Assembly: GCA_963576475.1 (NCBI GenBank)
Contig: OY754978.1
Span: 9,484,299-9,548,298 of the forward strand
Source of the DNA: Molanna angustata
Taxonomy: Eukaryota; Arthropoda; Insecta; Trichoptera; Molannidae
Length of the DNA stretch: 64,000 bases
Direction: 5' to 3'
The notes under the pieces are model-generated. The model was not told the DNA's origin, did no database searches, and saw nothing but the letters and a program-made list of their open reading frames with translations. The position numbers and the translations under genes are program-made. Positions 22,866 to 34,429 of the stretch are shown one piece after another; the first letter of the stretch is position 1; every line of letters begins with the position of its first letter.

Positions 22866-23574
22866 GCTACGTCCTACGTAGGCGATTCAAAGCGAACGCG
22901 ATTGCGAAGCGATGCGGTGCAGATACAAGCGATTTCAATGCGATGCGGTGCGACGCGGCGGCTCTGTCCTACGTGTGCGCGAATCGTTCCCTCTGCCGCC
23001 AGCTACTGTCATGGATGTACGTATATAAAATACTCAAGAAGTATGTACGGCAGAGAAGTGAAACTAATATTGTGTACTTATTTATGGGGGATATCACAAT
23101 TTGTATGAAGAATTACGTGATATTGAATTAATAAATGAGACTGAATTTATATCTTTCCGGGAATCATGTCAAAATTTGACATTCGTGCAAGCGAGAGAAA
23201 ACTTTGTGTATTTTGAACAACATCCTATTATAAAATAGCAATAATAAATAAATGTGTTTACTTGTAGTCCCATTTATTTTTGCCAAATCATAAAATTCGC
23301 GGTTCGATAATAATAATTCTTTTGTCCCATAATATGGGACGTTCATGGACAGAAATTAAAATTTCTGTTTCTGACATGTCAAAAAACAATGGCACCGCTA
23401 TCAATTCGCGCGAAAATATCAAACCAACTGATCGCGTTCTCTTCGCATCGCGCCGCCCCGCATCGAAACCAACTCGCGGTCGGTAACGTAGGACACTCCC
23501 ATAGTTACCGACTGTTATTTTCGCGCCGCGCCGCTTCGCATTCGCTTTGAATCGCCTACGTAGGACGTCGCGTA
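22866..23574. mobile_element. CpG-rich non-autonomous TIR transposon in a Crtc intron
   Basis: About 710 bp with inverted ends: ACGTCCTACGTAGGCGATTC (left, from 22869) and the inverse GAATCGCCTACGTAGGACGT (right). Both continue inward with AAAGCGAA and GCGAAGCG. The end regions carry many CG dinucleotides against an AT-rich background, while the middle is AT-rich. TAACG-like flanks (CTAACG left, CGTAAC right) make the exact boundary and target duplication ambiguous. No transposase motif appears in the frames inside. Confidence 0.65.
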
Positions 23575-23799
23575 ACTCAGTGGAGCATTTAGTGTTCTTA
23601 AGTTGACAATTGTATTGCACTAACAAAAAAAATTAATACTAAATCTTACGCCAAACTTAAGATCAATTGCGTAGCATTTCACGTTATTGTATATGAAGAA
23701 AAAACCCATACACGTTATTGTGTATGGGCTTATTCTGAAGTTTAAAATGTATTTTTTTAACAACACAAACACATGTAACCAAGCTCAAACTGACAGCTT

Positions 23800-24145
23800 G
23801 ATGTCATGATTCTTCTGAAATTCCAGTGAATTTTCGGCATCTTGTATAGATCGCTGAATACTCTGTGTGGGATTTGATTTGACGATCAACCTTACTTTTT
23901 GACAGAACACACATGTGCTAAGTATTTAGATATGTCTCTGCAATGCAATTCTAATACAAAAACTTAGCATTACTTTTTGACAGAACACGCATGTGCTAAG
24001 TATTTAGATATGTCTCTGCAATGCAATTCTAATACAAAAACTTTGTAGCAAGTTATGAAACCACGTGATCTCCCAACTTAAGTGAGTGACTGTGCAATGA
24101 AAACATGGTTAGTATTTATGTCGGACTCTGCATTCGGGCGATAGT
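23800..24145 (+). repeat. Interspersed repeat R1 with an internal 75-bp duplication
   Basis: Contains two adjacent near-identical copies of a unit beginning TTACTTTTTGACAGAACAC and running to ATACAAAAACTT (about 23890-24045). A segment with GAAAACATGGTTAGTATTTA follows. A diverged inverted copy lies at 25255-25490. Confidence 0.7.
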
Positions 24146-24149
24146 CAGT

Positions 24150-24800
24150 AACAAAGATGGACCAATAAAGAGATGGCTACGATCAAAAGTAAATCAAACA
24201 TGGACAGAGAAGAATATTAAATTATAATAAAAGATAAGCATACATATATGACAAAATTGATGAACGTATAAAAAGTGTGGTACATTTGGAATAATAGGAA
24301 ATTACATAGTCAAATTTCTGCTCAACCACAACATAAAAATGATACAGTTCTCTCTGACTACCACAAATAGGGAAAAGGTGTGATACTGTAAAGGAAAGGA
24401 TATGATACAATACTTCAAAGAAGCCAATAACTAAATAAGTTTCTATATTCAATATTTTTTTTCTCTTTTCTTCTGTAATATTTATATTTGTGTTGTAACT
24501 ACGCCTTATTAATACACTGTATTGTATTATATAACATTAACTCTGTTTGTTTGGAAGAAATAACCGTTTAGTCAAATGTACATACACATGTTGTATCTGA
24601 ACAACAAAAAATAAAAAAAGAAAATTAATGCCATACCATGATGACAAACAAAAATATCACAAAGGCAAACTGGTGATTTTTATATTTTGAAACACAACAC
24701 GACCGCAAACGACAGAGATGTATTTGAGCGATTAGATATAGGTACATACTCACGTGCGTGCTTGTGTGTGACGATGTATTCTAGTGTAGTGTTGGTACTC
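24150..24800. other. Crtc intron, AT-rich
   Basis: No recognisable element between repeat R1 and the exon at 24803. Confidence 0.5.
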
Positions 24801-24802
24801 AC

Positions 24803-24946
24803 CTGGTGATGATTGGTGTAGTGGTGTGGCGTAGTGGGACTACCATGAGGTGAGTGTCTGGGGGAATGATGAGGCGAAGGACCCGATCTTCCCGTCGTCG
24901 CTACGGAAGTCGGCGACAGGGTGGCTGGTGAGGCAGACGCGGGACT
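24803..24946 (-). CDS. Crtc: Crtc exon: Ser/Pro-rich central region
   Basis: 48 codons, phase 0 at both ends. Acceptor AAATATATTTCAG, donor CAG then GTGAGT. The product begins SPASASPATLSPTSVATTG and continues SPHHSPRHSPHGSPTTPHH, a Ser-Pro-repeat region matching the low-complexity central part of CRTC proteins and offering many proline-directed phosphorylation sites. It follows exon 26205-26367 in frame. Confidence 0.85.
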
Positions 24947-25254
24947 CTGAAATATATTTCCAATTGATTGTTAATATTTAGCAACTAGTTGAACCTATTC
25001 ACAGAAGTAAAAATAAATGTTATTTTAATTTGTGTTGATTTTGATGACGTTTTTCATCATACAAAGATAATCTGTTTTCCCGCAACTGATAAAACATTCT
25101 ACACAATACATGATGAAATATGTTATAAATATATATTCTGTGGAGATAATCAAAGTATACCTGTCTCACTCTATCACATTAAAATTCACTGTCCTTACTC
25201 TTCTTGTCAACATCCATAGTTTTGGAAAAGTTATAAAAAAAAAGATGATACAGA

Positions 25255-25490
25255 CACTTGGGTCCAAATACAGAGTCTGACCTAAATACTAACCATGTTT
25301 TCATTTCACAGTCGCTCACATAAGTTAGGAGATCACATGGCTTCCTAACTGTAGTATGCTACGAAGTTTTTGTATGAGAAGTGCAGAGACATATCTAAAT
25401 ACTTATCACATGCGCATTGGCATAAACGCCGTAAACTAACATTTCCGAATTGTCAAAAAGCAATGTAGATCGCGAGGAACCTTATGAGTG
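25255..25490 (-). repeat. Inverted copy of repeat R1
   Basis: On the minus strand this reads GACTCTG, AAATACTAACCATGTTTTCA (in reverse), AAGTATTTAGATATGTCTCT and TTTTTGACA, matching 23800-24145 at clearly reduced identity. The pair brackets the Crtc exon at 24803-24946. Confidence 0.65.
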
Positions 25491-25546
25491 GTTTAATACT
25501 ACATTACTTCCAGGACAACATTATAGGTATATTTTACAATACTTCT

Positions 25547-25748
25547 AGGACAACTAACAACTATGTCAAATATTAATTTAACACGCACCCAATAACAAGT
25601 TGCCACATTCTGAAGACTTACGATATTAATCGTGTCACAGATCCAGACTCAAAACACAAATAAAAACTGAGTCTCCATCGGGAATCAAACCTGGGACCTT
25701 TGGATCAACAATCAGATACCTAACTAACTGAACCACGAAGACCGAGAG
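25547..25748 (-). repeat. SINE family 2, near full length
   Basis: Minus-strand head GTGGTTCAGTTAGTTAGGTA (A-box-like) and GGTTTGATTCCCGATGGAG (B-box-like), followed by the shared body ending in GTTAGTTGTCC. A tRNA-derived SINE in a Crtc intron, opposite to Crtc in neither sense nor function that can be inferred. Confidence 0.7.
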
Positions 25749-26204
25749 TTAAGCGATAGGATATGAGACATGTTAACTGGTAGAGGAAATTAATTTGGGA
25801 CAGATGTCATATTCATAGTGCAACGGTTTTCTTTTATATCTATTTTATATAAATGAGTAGCAATTGAGCAATGACCAATTTCATTCTCGAGATATTAGAG
25901 ATCTCTCTTTTGACATTTTTTTTGTTAAACCAAAGGAAAGATGGAATGTTTAATTAGATACTATAGTAGGATGTTCCTTTGGTTTAAGAAAATATTTTCC
26001 ACAGGTCTTGCCATTTATTTTCGGCAATGTTTTGTAATTGTGTCTTGGATGGAAAGGGAGATGTTAATATATGAGGCGTCAGAACTGGAAGTTTGTTATG
26101 CTAATTCATCCTCGATCTCATTGCTATACCCATGTGGGACATAGATACATTAAATAAATATAACTTAACAAATGAGTAATATGGGTAAAATGAATTGTAC
26201 TAAC

Positions 26205-26367
26205 ATTACTATAGGGCGTTCCAGCCCCATGGTCGGGTGGCTCTCTGTCCAGTGAAGGTCCATGTAACTGCGGGGGGAAGTGTACTGAGGTGAGGTCTGG
26301 TAGGGAGCCAGTGTTGCTACTCACTGGGATCTGTACACTACCAGAATCATGTGATGAAGGATATATA
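26205..26367 (-). CDS. Crtc: Crtc exon: SLPDLTSVHFP
   Basis: 163 nt. The first T completes an Asn codon split with exon 26953-27043, giving the family signature VPGIN; the exon ends in phase 0 at an AAT codon before GTTAGT. It encodes YPSSHDSGSVQIPVSSNTG followed by SLPDLTSVHFPPQL, matching the conserved CRTC SLPDLT-HFP block, then an acidic/Pro stretch (DREPPDHGAGTPYSN). Acceptor ATTAATTTTTCAG. Confidence 0.9.
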
Positions 26368-26559
26368 CTGAAAAATTAATACAAAAAATTATTACAAAAA
26401 TCTTGAAGACTCGGTTTAATTAATTCAAAAGTGTTTGTTTGCTATTAAAAATTCAGTCGCCTACATCAGGCAAGGCTCAAATCCTGGATATGAAATAATT
26501 ATGCAAACTCCTTGTTAAAACATTATTGATCTATGCTTAGAATTGAAAAGAGAAAGAGA

Positions 26560-26900
26560 GAGAAAAATCTTCTTACTCCATATTCTCATGACTGAGGATG
26601 GCTCAACCACTCGATGTATGGTCTGCCTCCATATAGGACGGACTTGAGCAGATCAACTTTGGTGATTAAGATCGAGGCCACTCCACCAGCTCAGTGAACA
26701 ACCCTCTGTATCTTCTACCCTTCACGCTTCCCATTACAAGGAGCATCTTCTTCATTTAATGAGGACACAATGGTTCTTTTAGCAGTCCATGGTATTCGAA
26801 ATATTCTCTGCCTCACTTTAAGGAATCTATCGTCTTCCTCTCTGACTCTCTTAGTCCATGTCTCTACACCATATATACGAAAAACACTAATATAAAGAAT
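26560..26900 (-). pseudogene. Non-LTR RT C-terminal fragment in a Crtc intron
   Basis: Minus-strand, frame-interrupted translation gives YGVETWTKRVREEDDRFL, KVRQRIFRIPWTAKRT and later GGRPYIEWLSHP, the pattern of the region after the RT domain in RTE-like elements. Only a decayed piece remains. Confidence 0.55.
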
Positions 26901-26952
26901 ATTACTGGAATCTGAAATAAAGTTTCATAGTTAAAAATTGAATTGTACATAC

Positions 26953-27043
26953 TTAATACCGGGTACTCTGGGAACTTCACAAGAAGATCTCGGCCGATTT
27001 GGATTAGCATCTAACATTGAGTTCATACCGTCCCAATTTCCAT
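26953..27043 (-). CDS. Crtc: Crtc exon: WDGMNSMLDANP...RSSCEVP
   Basis: 91 nt, split codons at both ends (Asp from G+AT upstream, Asn from AA+T downstream). It encodes GNWDGMNSMLDANPNRPRSS then CEVPRVPGI, a strongly conserved CRTC block containing the RSSCEVP signature. Acceptor TTTATTTTCAG, donor GTATGT. The phase match on both sides is strong evidence that this exon is used. Confidence 0.9.
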
Positions 27044-27177
27044 CTGAAAATAAAATTATATTACTAAAGAAGTTGTAAATAAATACTTGACAATTAAAGA
27101 AGTCGTAAATAAATACTTGACAATAAAGAAGTCATAAATAAATACTATCGACATTTAGTATTTACAATCTTTATCTA

Positions 27178-27345
27178 GCGCCATGGCATAGTTGCTTAAG
27201 AGTTTGGCTTCTGTGCGGGCATCCTGGGTTTGATCCCCAGCAGAGGAGAAATTTATTTAAAACTATTTCTCACGCAATTCTCACTTCTCTGGGATGGAAA
27301 CCACTGATAAACTTGAATAGGGTGCAGGTGTATATAATATAATAC
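27178..27345 (+). repeat. SINE family 1 in a Crtc intron
   Basis: A-box-like CATGGCATAGTTGCTTAAG, B-box-like GGGTTTGATCCCC, then GAGAAATTTATTTAAAAC and GGGATGGAAACCACTG. Shares the head and body with 52-345. Confidence 0.6.
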
Positions 27346-27574
27346 ATTATAATTTTACATTATTATTCTTTCTTAGCCTACTTCCCTCTACTGCTGGATA
27401 AAGGCTTCTTCTACATGGTCCTTAATTATCTTAATAATAATAATCAAATTTTAACAGCACCATTATATGGTAAAAGCTCATTACAAGAGCGCTATTGCTT
27501 ATTTGTTGTCTGTGCGAAACAAAGAAGTCTCGTGTGATTTAACATTACAATAATAGTAAGACAATGGAATATCC

Positions 27575-27760
27575 TAAGTGATGATGACTCAGTTGGTTGG
27601 ATATCCGACTCCCAAACAAAACTCAGTTTTAAATTGTGTTTTCAGTCTGTGTCTATGAAACAATAAATATCCCAAGTCTCCAGAATGTGGTAACTTGTTA
27701 TTGTTTGCAAGTTAAATTAATATTTGACATAGTTGATAGTCCAAGAAGAAATACAGAATA
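27575..27760 (+). repeat. SINE family 2 (diverged) in a Crtc intron
   Basis: ACTCAGTTGGTTGGATATCC (A-box region), then AGTCTCCAGAATGTGGTAAC and TTGTTATTG, the plus-oriented version of the body at 25547 and 29724. The B box is degenerate. Confidence 0.6.
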
Positions 27761-27853
27761 AAATCTCAATTTGTTGAAAGAGATTACCTTATGGCAATAA
27801 ACCCACCTTTGTTTACTTTGTAGTACATAAATAAAATCAATAAAGTCAATTAC

Positions 27854-28155
27854 CTCTTCTGAAGTTGTGTGTCTGTAACGCTGTGTTGAGGGCCTGGTGC
27901 GAATGCGAATAATGATGATGTTGCATGTGTCCTCCCTGTGTCTGGTGTTGCTGCGGCAGTGTCTGGTGCGTGTTGGAGAAGTGGAGGGGTGAGGAAGGCT
28001 GGTGGTGAAGGAGGACCTGGCCTGGGTTGTGGTGGTGGTGTTGCTGATTGTGGTTGTGGTGATGGTGGTGTGGGGAGGGGTCGCGGGGGGCAGCTGAGGA
28101 TTGGTGGAGGGCACTGTCGGAGTTGGTCCGCCTCCAGCTGCTGTCGGGTGGAGGG
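27854..28155 (-). CDS. Crtc: Crtc exon with the RRTNSDSALHQS phosphorylation site
   Basis: 302 nt; the first C completes a Ser codon from exon 35337-35569 and the last G starts an Asp codon. It encodes PPPDSSWRRTNSDSALHQSS, the most conserved CRTC motif. In known CRTCs, SIK/AMPK-family kinases phosphorylate the Ser in TNSDS to create a 14-3-3 site and hold the protein in the cytoplasm. A His/Gln-rich region follows (PSPHHHHHNHNQQHHHHNP, later QGGHMQHHHYSHSHQ). Acceptor TTATTGTTTACAG, donor GTAATT. Overlapping frames on both strands are shadows. Confidence 0.95.
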
Positions 28156-28255
28156 CTGTAAACAATAAAGACATGAAAAATCTTCAACTTAAATCAATTA
28201 AGCGCTTAATTTTGTAGTTCCCCAAGGATTTATTTTGATCCCGTCTTATTTATCA

Positions 28256-28478
28256 TTTACATATTCTTCTTCTTCTTCTACTTCTGTAGTACTTTTCTGT
28301 AGTACATTTACATATTCTTCTTCTACTTCTGTAGTACTTTTCTGTAGTACATTTACATATTCTTCTTCTACTTCTGTAGTACTTTTCTGTAGTACATTTA
28401 CATATTCTTCTTCTACTTCTGTAGTACTTTTCTGTAGTACATTTACATATTCTTCTTCTACTCCTGTAGTACTTTTCC
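28256..28478. repeat. 45-bp minisatellite, about 5 copies, in a Crtc intron
   Basis: The unit starts ATTTACATATTCTTCTTCTA and includes CTTCTGTAGTACTTTTC. Copies are nearly identical; the first has extra CTT triplets and the last is cut short. Because 45 is a multiple of three, both strands stay open, giving artefactual frames (28235-28519 plus, 28246-28485 minus). It lies in the intron between exons 28155 and 35337. Confidence 0.9.
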
Positions 28479-28944
28479 TGAACATGCCTCAGATTACAAA
28501 AAGAAAAGAAATTATTTGACTAGTAATATGTATTAATAATTACTTTGAATACTGCAAATCTCTATTCAATTAATGAAGAGCACTATCCAATGGCACAAAA
28601 CCTATGGTGCCCTGTTCGAATCTTGGTGGAGACAAAGATTTTCATTGTAAATATGTCTAGATTTGTGAGACAATTGACAACTTTTTAATCAAAATTCCAT
28701 ATACGCAAACATTGGATTTTTTCTTTTTCGGGAGTCAAATGATATTTTTACTGACAAACTTTTTAAAATCTCAATGGAGACAAAGTTTTTTTTTTCTTGA
28801 TATTTTTTTGTTGTTGTATATAGGTACCTATTTATGATTATGTATGTATGTATTTTGCTTCGTGGTTCATAAACAAATGTTTTAATAATTTGTAATTGTG
28901 TATGTAAAAGCCCATGTAGGGCGCTTATATGAATAAATACATAA

Positions 28945-29600
28945 AAAAACGAGTGGGTTGTGGCCAACGCTAAACTCCTCACTAACAAGTCACTATAGAG
29001 TATTCAAAGTTTCTATAGAAAGTTTTCGGCAATTTTATGAAATGAGTGAGTTTAATTCTTTTATTATTTAAATATATTATTATGAAAAATTGATATTTAT
29101 TAATGACATTTTATGTAAGTGCCCTTTTAGCAATTTGAAAATAAAAATAACAAATTTCGAGTTTCCTGAGCATGGGAGTCACTTTGAAATATTTGACAGT
29201 TAAAAAAAATGAGAAGCACTATTCAGATATCCTTCAAAATCTAATGAGGTCTATGCGAGTTTTTGATATACAAATTTGCAAAATTTGAAAATAATCGAAT
29301 GAGCACTTTAGTCTATAATCGATAATCTAGAATAAACACGCCGTACGTAGCATATTATAGTACACAGCACACACACACACACAGATACATTGTGATAAAA
29401 CTTTCAGAATGCAATCCCAGCATGATACTAGTGGATAATCTGCAATAAAAAATTACCTTAAAAATTACGAATTCATAAATCCCCTTGGGGTAGTGAGGAG
29501 TAAAAACAATGTTAAGTTCAACCCCTTCTTCATAAGGATTCATATTTTTTTCGTGCAACTCTCCAATAATATCTAAAAATTTAAGTCCTGGCAGCACCGT
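28945..29600. repeat. Interspersed repeat R2, copy 1
   Basis: Begins AAAACGAGTGGGTTGTGGCC and ends near TAGTGAGGAGTAAAAAC. Internal markers are TTTGACAGTTAAAAAAAATG, ATAATCGATAATCTA, ACACGCCGTACGTAGCA and GATACATTGTGATAAAACTT. A second copy of the same order lies at 34430-34935, and edge fragments occur at 51912-52010, 54533-54575 and 57890-57965. No coding capacity; the class is unknown. Confidence 0.7.
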
Positions 29601-29723
29601 CCACCGTGGTTGACATTTGTCATTTGACAGATATTATACGCGTTCGTTCTGTCATTTGATAAAACATTTAAATAATTAATCAGCATAATATTATATTATA
29701 ACTTTTTGTTTTATGTAGCTTCA

Positions 29724-29932
29724 CGGGCAACTAACAGGTACAATGTCAAATAATTATTTAACATGCACCAATAACAAGCTGCCACATTCTGGAGACTTAC
29801 GATCTGCTTATGGTATTAATCGTCTCACAGAGCCAGACTTAAAACACAATTAAAAACTGTGTCTCCACCGGGAATCGAATCTGGGACCCTTGGATCAGTA
29901 GTCAGATACCTAACCAACTGAGCCACGAAGGC
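29724..29932 (-). repeat. SINE family 2, full-length copy in a Crtc intron
   Basis: Minus-strand head TTCGTGGCTCAGTTGGTTAG (A box) and GATTCGATTCCCGGTGGAG (B box), then the body down to GTTAGTTGCCCGTG. The best-preserved copy of this family in the window. Confidence 0.75.
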
Positions 29933-29984
29933 CGAAGATAGAAATGATGCGACTATTTTAATTTTATGTTTCCCCCAGAGACAA

Positions 29985-30760
29985 TCCAACTAGCAAACAA
30001 GTCGTATAAATAAGAGTTATACCTATGACTTTTAGTCGTATAGGAGTTTTATAGTGGTTATTAACTAACTCTGTTAGTCGTATAGACGTTGTACATCTGA
30101 CGGTTAAGTCGTCTAACTAAATAGTCTAATTGCAACGTCCCATAAACGTTTTTGCAACGTAATTATACAAGGATCACATAATGGTCTTAATCGAAATGTT
30201 AACTTAACAAAGCTGTATGTCATAAAAAGATTTCAGTTGTATAAAGATTTTTAAAAAGACAATATCGTCATAAAAAGGGTATTATTATAACATCTAAACA
30301 ACTTATTGGCCTATAAACGTTTTAGAAAAAACTTTAATAGACGATTGTATAGTGGTATTATGGATGACTTCAATAGGACATAAAATTATTAGTGTGACGT
30401 TTATATACCTATTATTCAACAGTTGGTTTTATAAATGAAAAACAAAAACTTTTATAAAACATAATATGTAGTTGTCGATGAACCTGTTATATTCCTTTTA
30501 TATGACAATATGTTTTATAGATGTTAAGTACAGACTTTTATAAAACAAAATTAAACATTTTGTTTTACATTTGGGAGAAATTAAGAGAACATAAAACGCT
30601 GAATCTAGTAATTGAATATAATATGATTTATTAAAACATCCTAATACATGATGAAGTTACATGTTAGTTAAGATAAATATCACGTGCGTTAAAAAAGTTT
30701 TATACGTGAATTAAATCAACGGAAACCTAATGTTTATTGATATTTTTCTGCATTTTGAAC
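29985..30760. repeat. AT-rich region of repeated TCGTATAA / TTATAAAAC words
   Basis: Words such as AGTCGTATA, ATAAACGTTT and TTTTATAAAAC recur many times without a fixed period. There is no frame or transposon terminus. It may be a decayed satellite or element interior. Confidence 0.35.
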
Positions 30761-30769
30761 AAACTTGAC

Positions 30770-31648
30770 TTGAAAAAACTATGAGTCTTTTTTCCCTTTG
30801 TTTACTATTCAAGTAAGCTTTTTTCTTGGCCTTCTGGCCCTTAATCCATTGTTGACTAGGCGTCGTCGAATCGTCCTATCGCTTACAATTATACCACTCT
30901 CAGCAAGGATGTGTTGGATATCACTCGAAGTGGATCTACGGTCTTGAAGAGCTAATTTCGTTATCCTTCTGTCGTCTATCAATAACGTCTTCTGGTTTCT
31001 GCCAGATTTTACAGCATTGTGTAAACTTTTGGAGACTTTGAACCTCTCGCAGACCTTTGAACTCCAGACTTGGACGCTCTGTGTCCCAACTTTTCAGCAA
31101 TTTGTTTATATGTATATCCCTCTTCTCGCAGGGTAACTGCTCTACTACATTTTGTAGGTGACCAGTAGCCTCCAAGCATGTTTCAGAAGAAGTTTCAGAA
31201 TAAAATAATCTCAGAACTTGAAAAAACACTCCAACCACTTACAAATGACACAGTACAGGACGAACGACAGACTAATAGCTCTTGCTTAGATAGGATTTCA
31301 AATATCCTCAATAATTACTTTCTAATGATCACAGACATCAAAAAAACAAATTTCCAGAAAAAAATTTGAGTAATAATGATGATTCATATCATCAAATAGT
31401 AAGGTATATGTTCCTTACAACTCATTATGAGACAAATTAGAAAGGATTAACTAATTTTGTAAAAAAAAGTTAAAATAATTAAGAAAATATTTATTGTTTC
31501 TTGCGAAATAAACAAAAGAAAATATTTGTCATTAAAAACAATAAGATTGCAATAAAATTTCAATGAAAAAGTAAAATGAATCACCTAGTAAGTTGAAAAA
31601 TGTAGTCAAAATAAAAAGTTTCCATTCTTTTGGCCACTACTGAATATC
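30770..31648 (-). pseudogene. Decayed Tc1-like transposon, N-terminal part
   Basis: The plus-strand right end TCTTTTGGCCACTACTG (ending 31648) matches a Tc1-type terminus. From about 31190 downward on the minus strand, frame-interrupted translation gives AVTLREEGYTYKQIAEKLG (helix-turn-helix) and, further on, ILAESGIIVSDRTIRRRL and LNSKQREKRL. The catalytic DDE half and the other terminus are absent. It lies inside the Crtc intron. Confidence 0.65.
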
Positions 31649-31689
31649 ACGTGTTTGTGTCACCGACACAGTAACAACATAGTTCTCTA

Positions 31690-32790
31690 TAAATAATGGG
31701 GTGCATGCTATCTCCATGGCTCTTCAATCTATACGTTGAATGTTGCATCAGAACTTTTATGGAGGATAGCAAGGGTCTGAAATTTATTTATTTATATTCA
31801 CATACACGGCCTCTTAGCCATTATAAAAATATGGTAAAAATAAAACATAAAACTCGTATTAAACAACACAACAATTAAAAAGAAAAACAACACAATAATT
31901 CATTAAAATACAAAATCTATCACACAAATCGAAATATTCATAATATGTCCCATTCCGATTCGTCTAAATTTATCTGTCTGAATTTTAGTAGGTATATGAG
32001 AAATGTCAAAACGTTGACAATTCAGTAAGTATAGTATATGAAGGATGTAAAGAGAACGTACTGAGAATGGATGCCAGCAAATCGAAGTTCAAATGGTGTT
32101 TCAAAAGAGTGATAGCAGAACAGCGTACCAAATAAAATTAGAGAACAAATGGCTCAAGCAAGTAGACGAATATGTCTATTTGGGAAGCAACGGAACACCG
32201 GAATGGACGGATTGATAAAGAGATCGAAAGAAGAGTTATGGCAAGAAACAGAGAGAATGGAGCACTTAGACCAGTTATGAATGACCGCAACATATCAAAG
32301 GATGCTAAAGATGCCATTGATAACGCTATCTTAAAAGTGCCAACCTTGATGTATGCAAGTGAAACCTGGACATGGCAGAAGTCACATGAAAGCAGAATAA
32401 ATGCAGTTTAAATGAGATCACTAAGATGAATCTGTAATAGAATTTAAGATGAAGATAGATGTCATTAATAGAATGAAAATGATGAATTCATTTCATTCAT
32501 TAATTGGCCACATGGGGAGAATGAATGAGGAATGCCTGACGAAGAAAATATACAATGCGCATAGGAATGAAATGAGAAATCAATGCCGCCCAAGAAAGGG
32601 ATGGCATGACCATGTGAATGGTATTTTGAAAGACGAAAAGGTTAAAAGCGTGAAGAACAGATAAACATGTATAAGAAGGTGTATGAATGTTGACGAGGCG
32701 ATGATTGTGTGTCAAGATATATGGCATTCAGTTTTCTCTGTCTACCATGTGAGGATCATGGCATTATGGTATGTATATGAATCACATACA
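31690..32790 (+). pseudogene. RTE-like reverse transcriptase fragment, interrupted
   Basis: Starts with GCMLSPWLFNLYVE (the RT motif after the fingers). It is interrupted at about 31779-31990 by the 3' tail of another element on the opposite strand, recognisable by ATTTATTTATTTAT. It resumes with VDEYVYLGS, IDKEIERRVMARNRENGALR, TLMYASETWTWQKSHESR, LIGHMGRMNEECLTKKIY and CRPRKGWHDHVNG. Several stops and frameshifts. No function expected. Confidence 0.75.
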
Positions 32791-32974
32791 TTAGGTATGA
32801 GAAATTTTATAAATATAATAATTAAATTAGACAAATGATTTACTACAAACAAGACAAATATTGAAAATAATATTTCTATATTGCCCTCATTCAGTATAAC
32901 AAAAGCTGTTTTTCATTCAAATTTTGCTTATGAGTAAAAGCATTTCTTTATAAACATTATTCTATTTCTATTTT

Positions 32975-33154
<180 letters not shown>

Positions 33155-33779
33155 ACTAAAATTTAACGATTTATTATACACAGACTAATCTCCTGAGCTC
33201 GTAGTGCACAGTGACATAGATCTGTAAATGTGTGGGTGCGAGAGAGACTGCTCAATAGAGTCTGGTCAATCAAAGAACACTTTTAATATATAATACTAAA
33301 CATAATATAGGAAAAAAAATTCACTTGATCTCTGAAGTGCTGCTTTAACTAATACCATGAAATATTTATTTAGCTTTTGTGCATAATTTTAAGACAATAA
33401 ACCAAAAATTCTAAAAGAAATTTTTCAAAAGCATACTTTGTGAAATATAAATTATATATAGTAATATGAAAGCTTTCTATGCATGACATGTTATGGCTGG
33501 TCTGGAAAAATATAGTTGTTTGTTACTCATGATGAACATATACAATATTATGATTTCAAAAATCAATATTAAGTCTATACAAGTTGTTCTAAATTCAAAC
33601 TTTACATGGGAAATTAGTAGTTGATGAATATTATTTGTTTTGTTATTTTTTATAAACTTAATTTCTTTATGTTACATTGAGAATACATGAATGTAATTCA
33701 ATGTAAATAATGTTCTTTTTATATATTTTTCAAAACAACATAGTAAAACATCAAGTTTCCCAAGTAGAATAACTGCCGT

Positions 33780-34175
33780 TGAAATGAGGTCTCTCAGACA
33801 AATGTGTAATAAGACGATGTGTGATTGAATAAAAAAAGTAAGCACAAGAACAGAATGTATGTTGGAAAAGGACACCACATGCAAAATAAAAATATAATAT
33901 ATGTCCTTAAGTGGTTCGGCCACATAGAAAGAACAGATGAAGAACAGTTGACAAAAAAATTATACATGGCTAAAAGATGCGGAATAAGAGATAGAGGTCG
34001 GTCGAGAAAGACTCATTTAAATCACATGAATGGAATCTGATGTGTAGATAGTAGGAGAGTGTGCATGAGGCAATGTTTGGATTAAGTGAAGCGAGAAAAG
34101 TATATCAGGAAAGGAAAGTATGGCGCTCAGTTCTCTCTGCCTACCTCAATATGAACAAGGCATGATAGTATGTAT
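33780..34175 (+). pseudogene. RTE-like ORF2 C-terminal fragment
   Basis: VLKWFGHIERTDEEQLTKKL, then RDRGRSRKTHLNHMNGI and a frame-shifted KVWRSVLSAY tail. Same family as 19250-19800. Confidence 0.7.
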
Positions 34176-34429
34176 GTAAAAAAACACAAAATATTTATTT
34201 GTAACTAGTATATTCCTAGAAAATAAACTATCATGACGTTCGGTTTCTAAAAAAAACTGATAAAATAAACATTTTCCTAATATTCATATAAGATATTATG
34301 AAAAATGATGTAAAAGAGTAAAATTAAATAATAATTTAACATAAACAGAGCAAATTTCACAATAATAATGTTAATATATTACCTTTAGTCAGTATATATT
34401 ATTATAAGGTCTTTGGTATATACCTAGTC

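Noticed and set aside
27938..28168. Plus-strand Gly/Cys-rich protein
   Set aside because: Antisense shadow of the Crtc exon carrying RRTNSDSALHQS.
28235..28519. Repeat-containing small proteins on both strands
   Set aside because: They come from a 45-bp minisatellite whose period is a multiple of three; intronic, no start context or domain.
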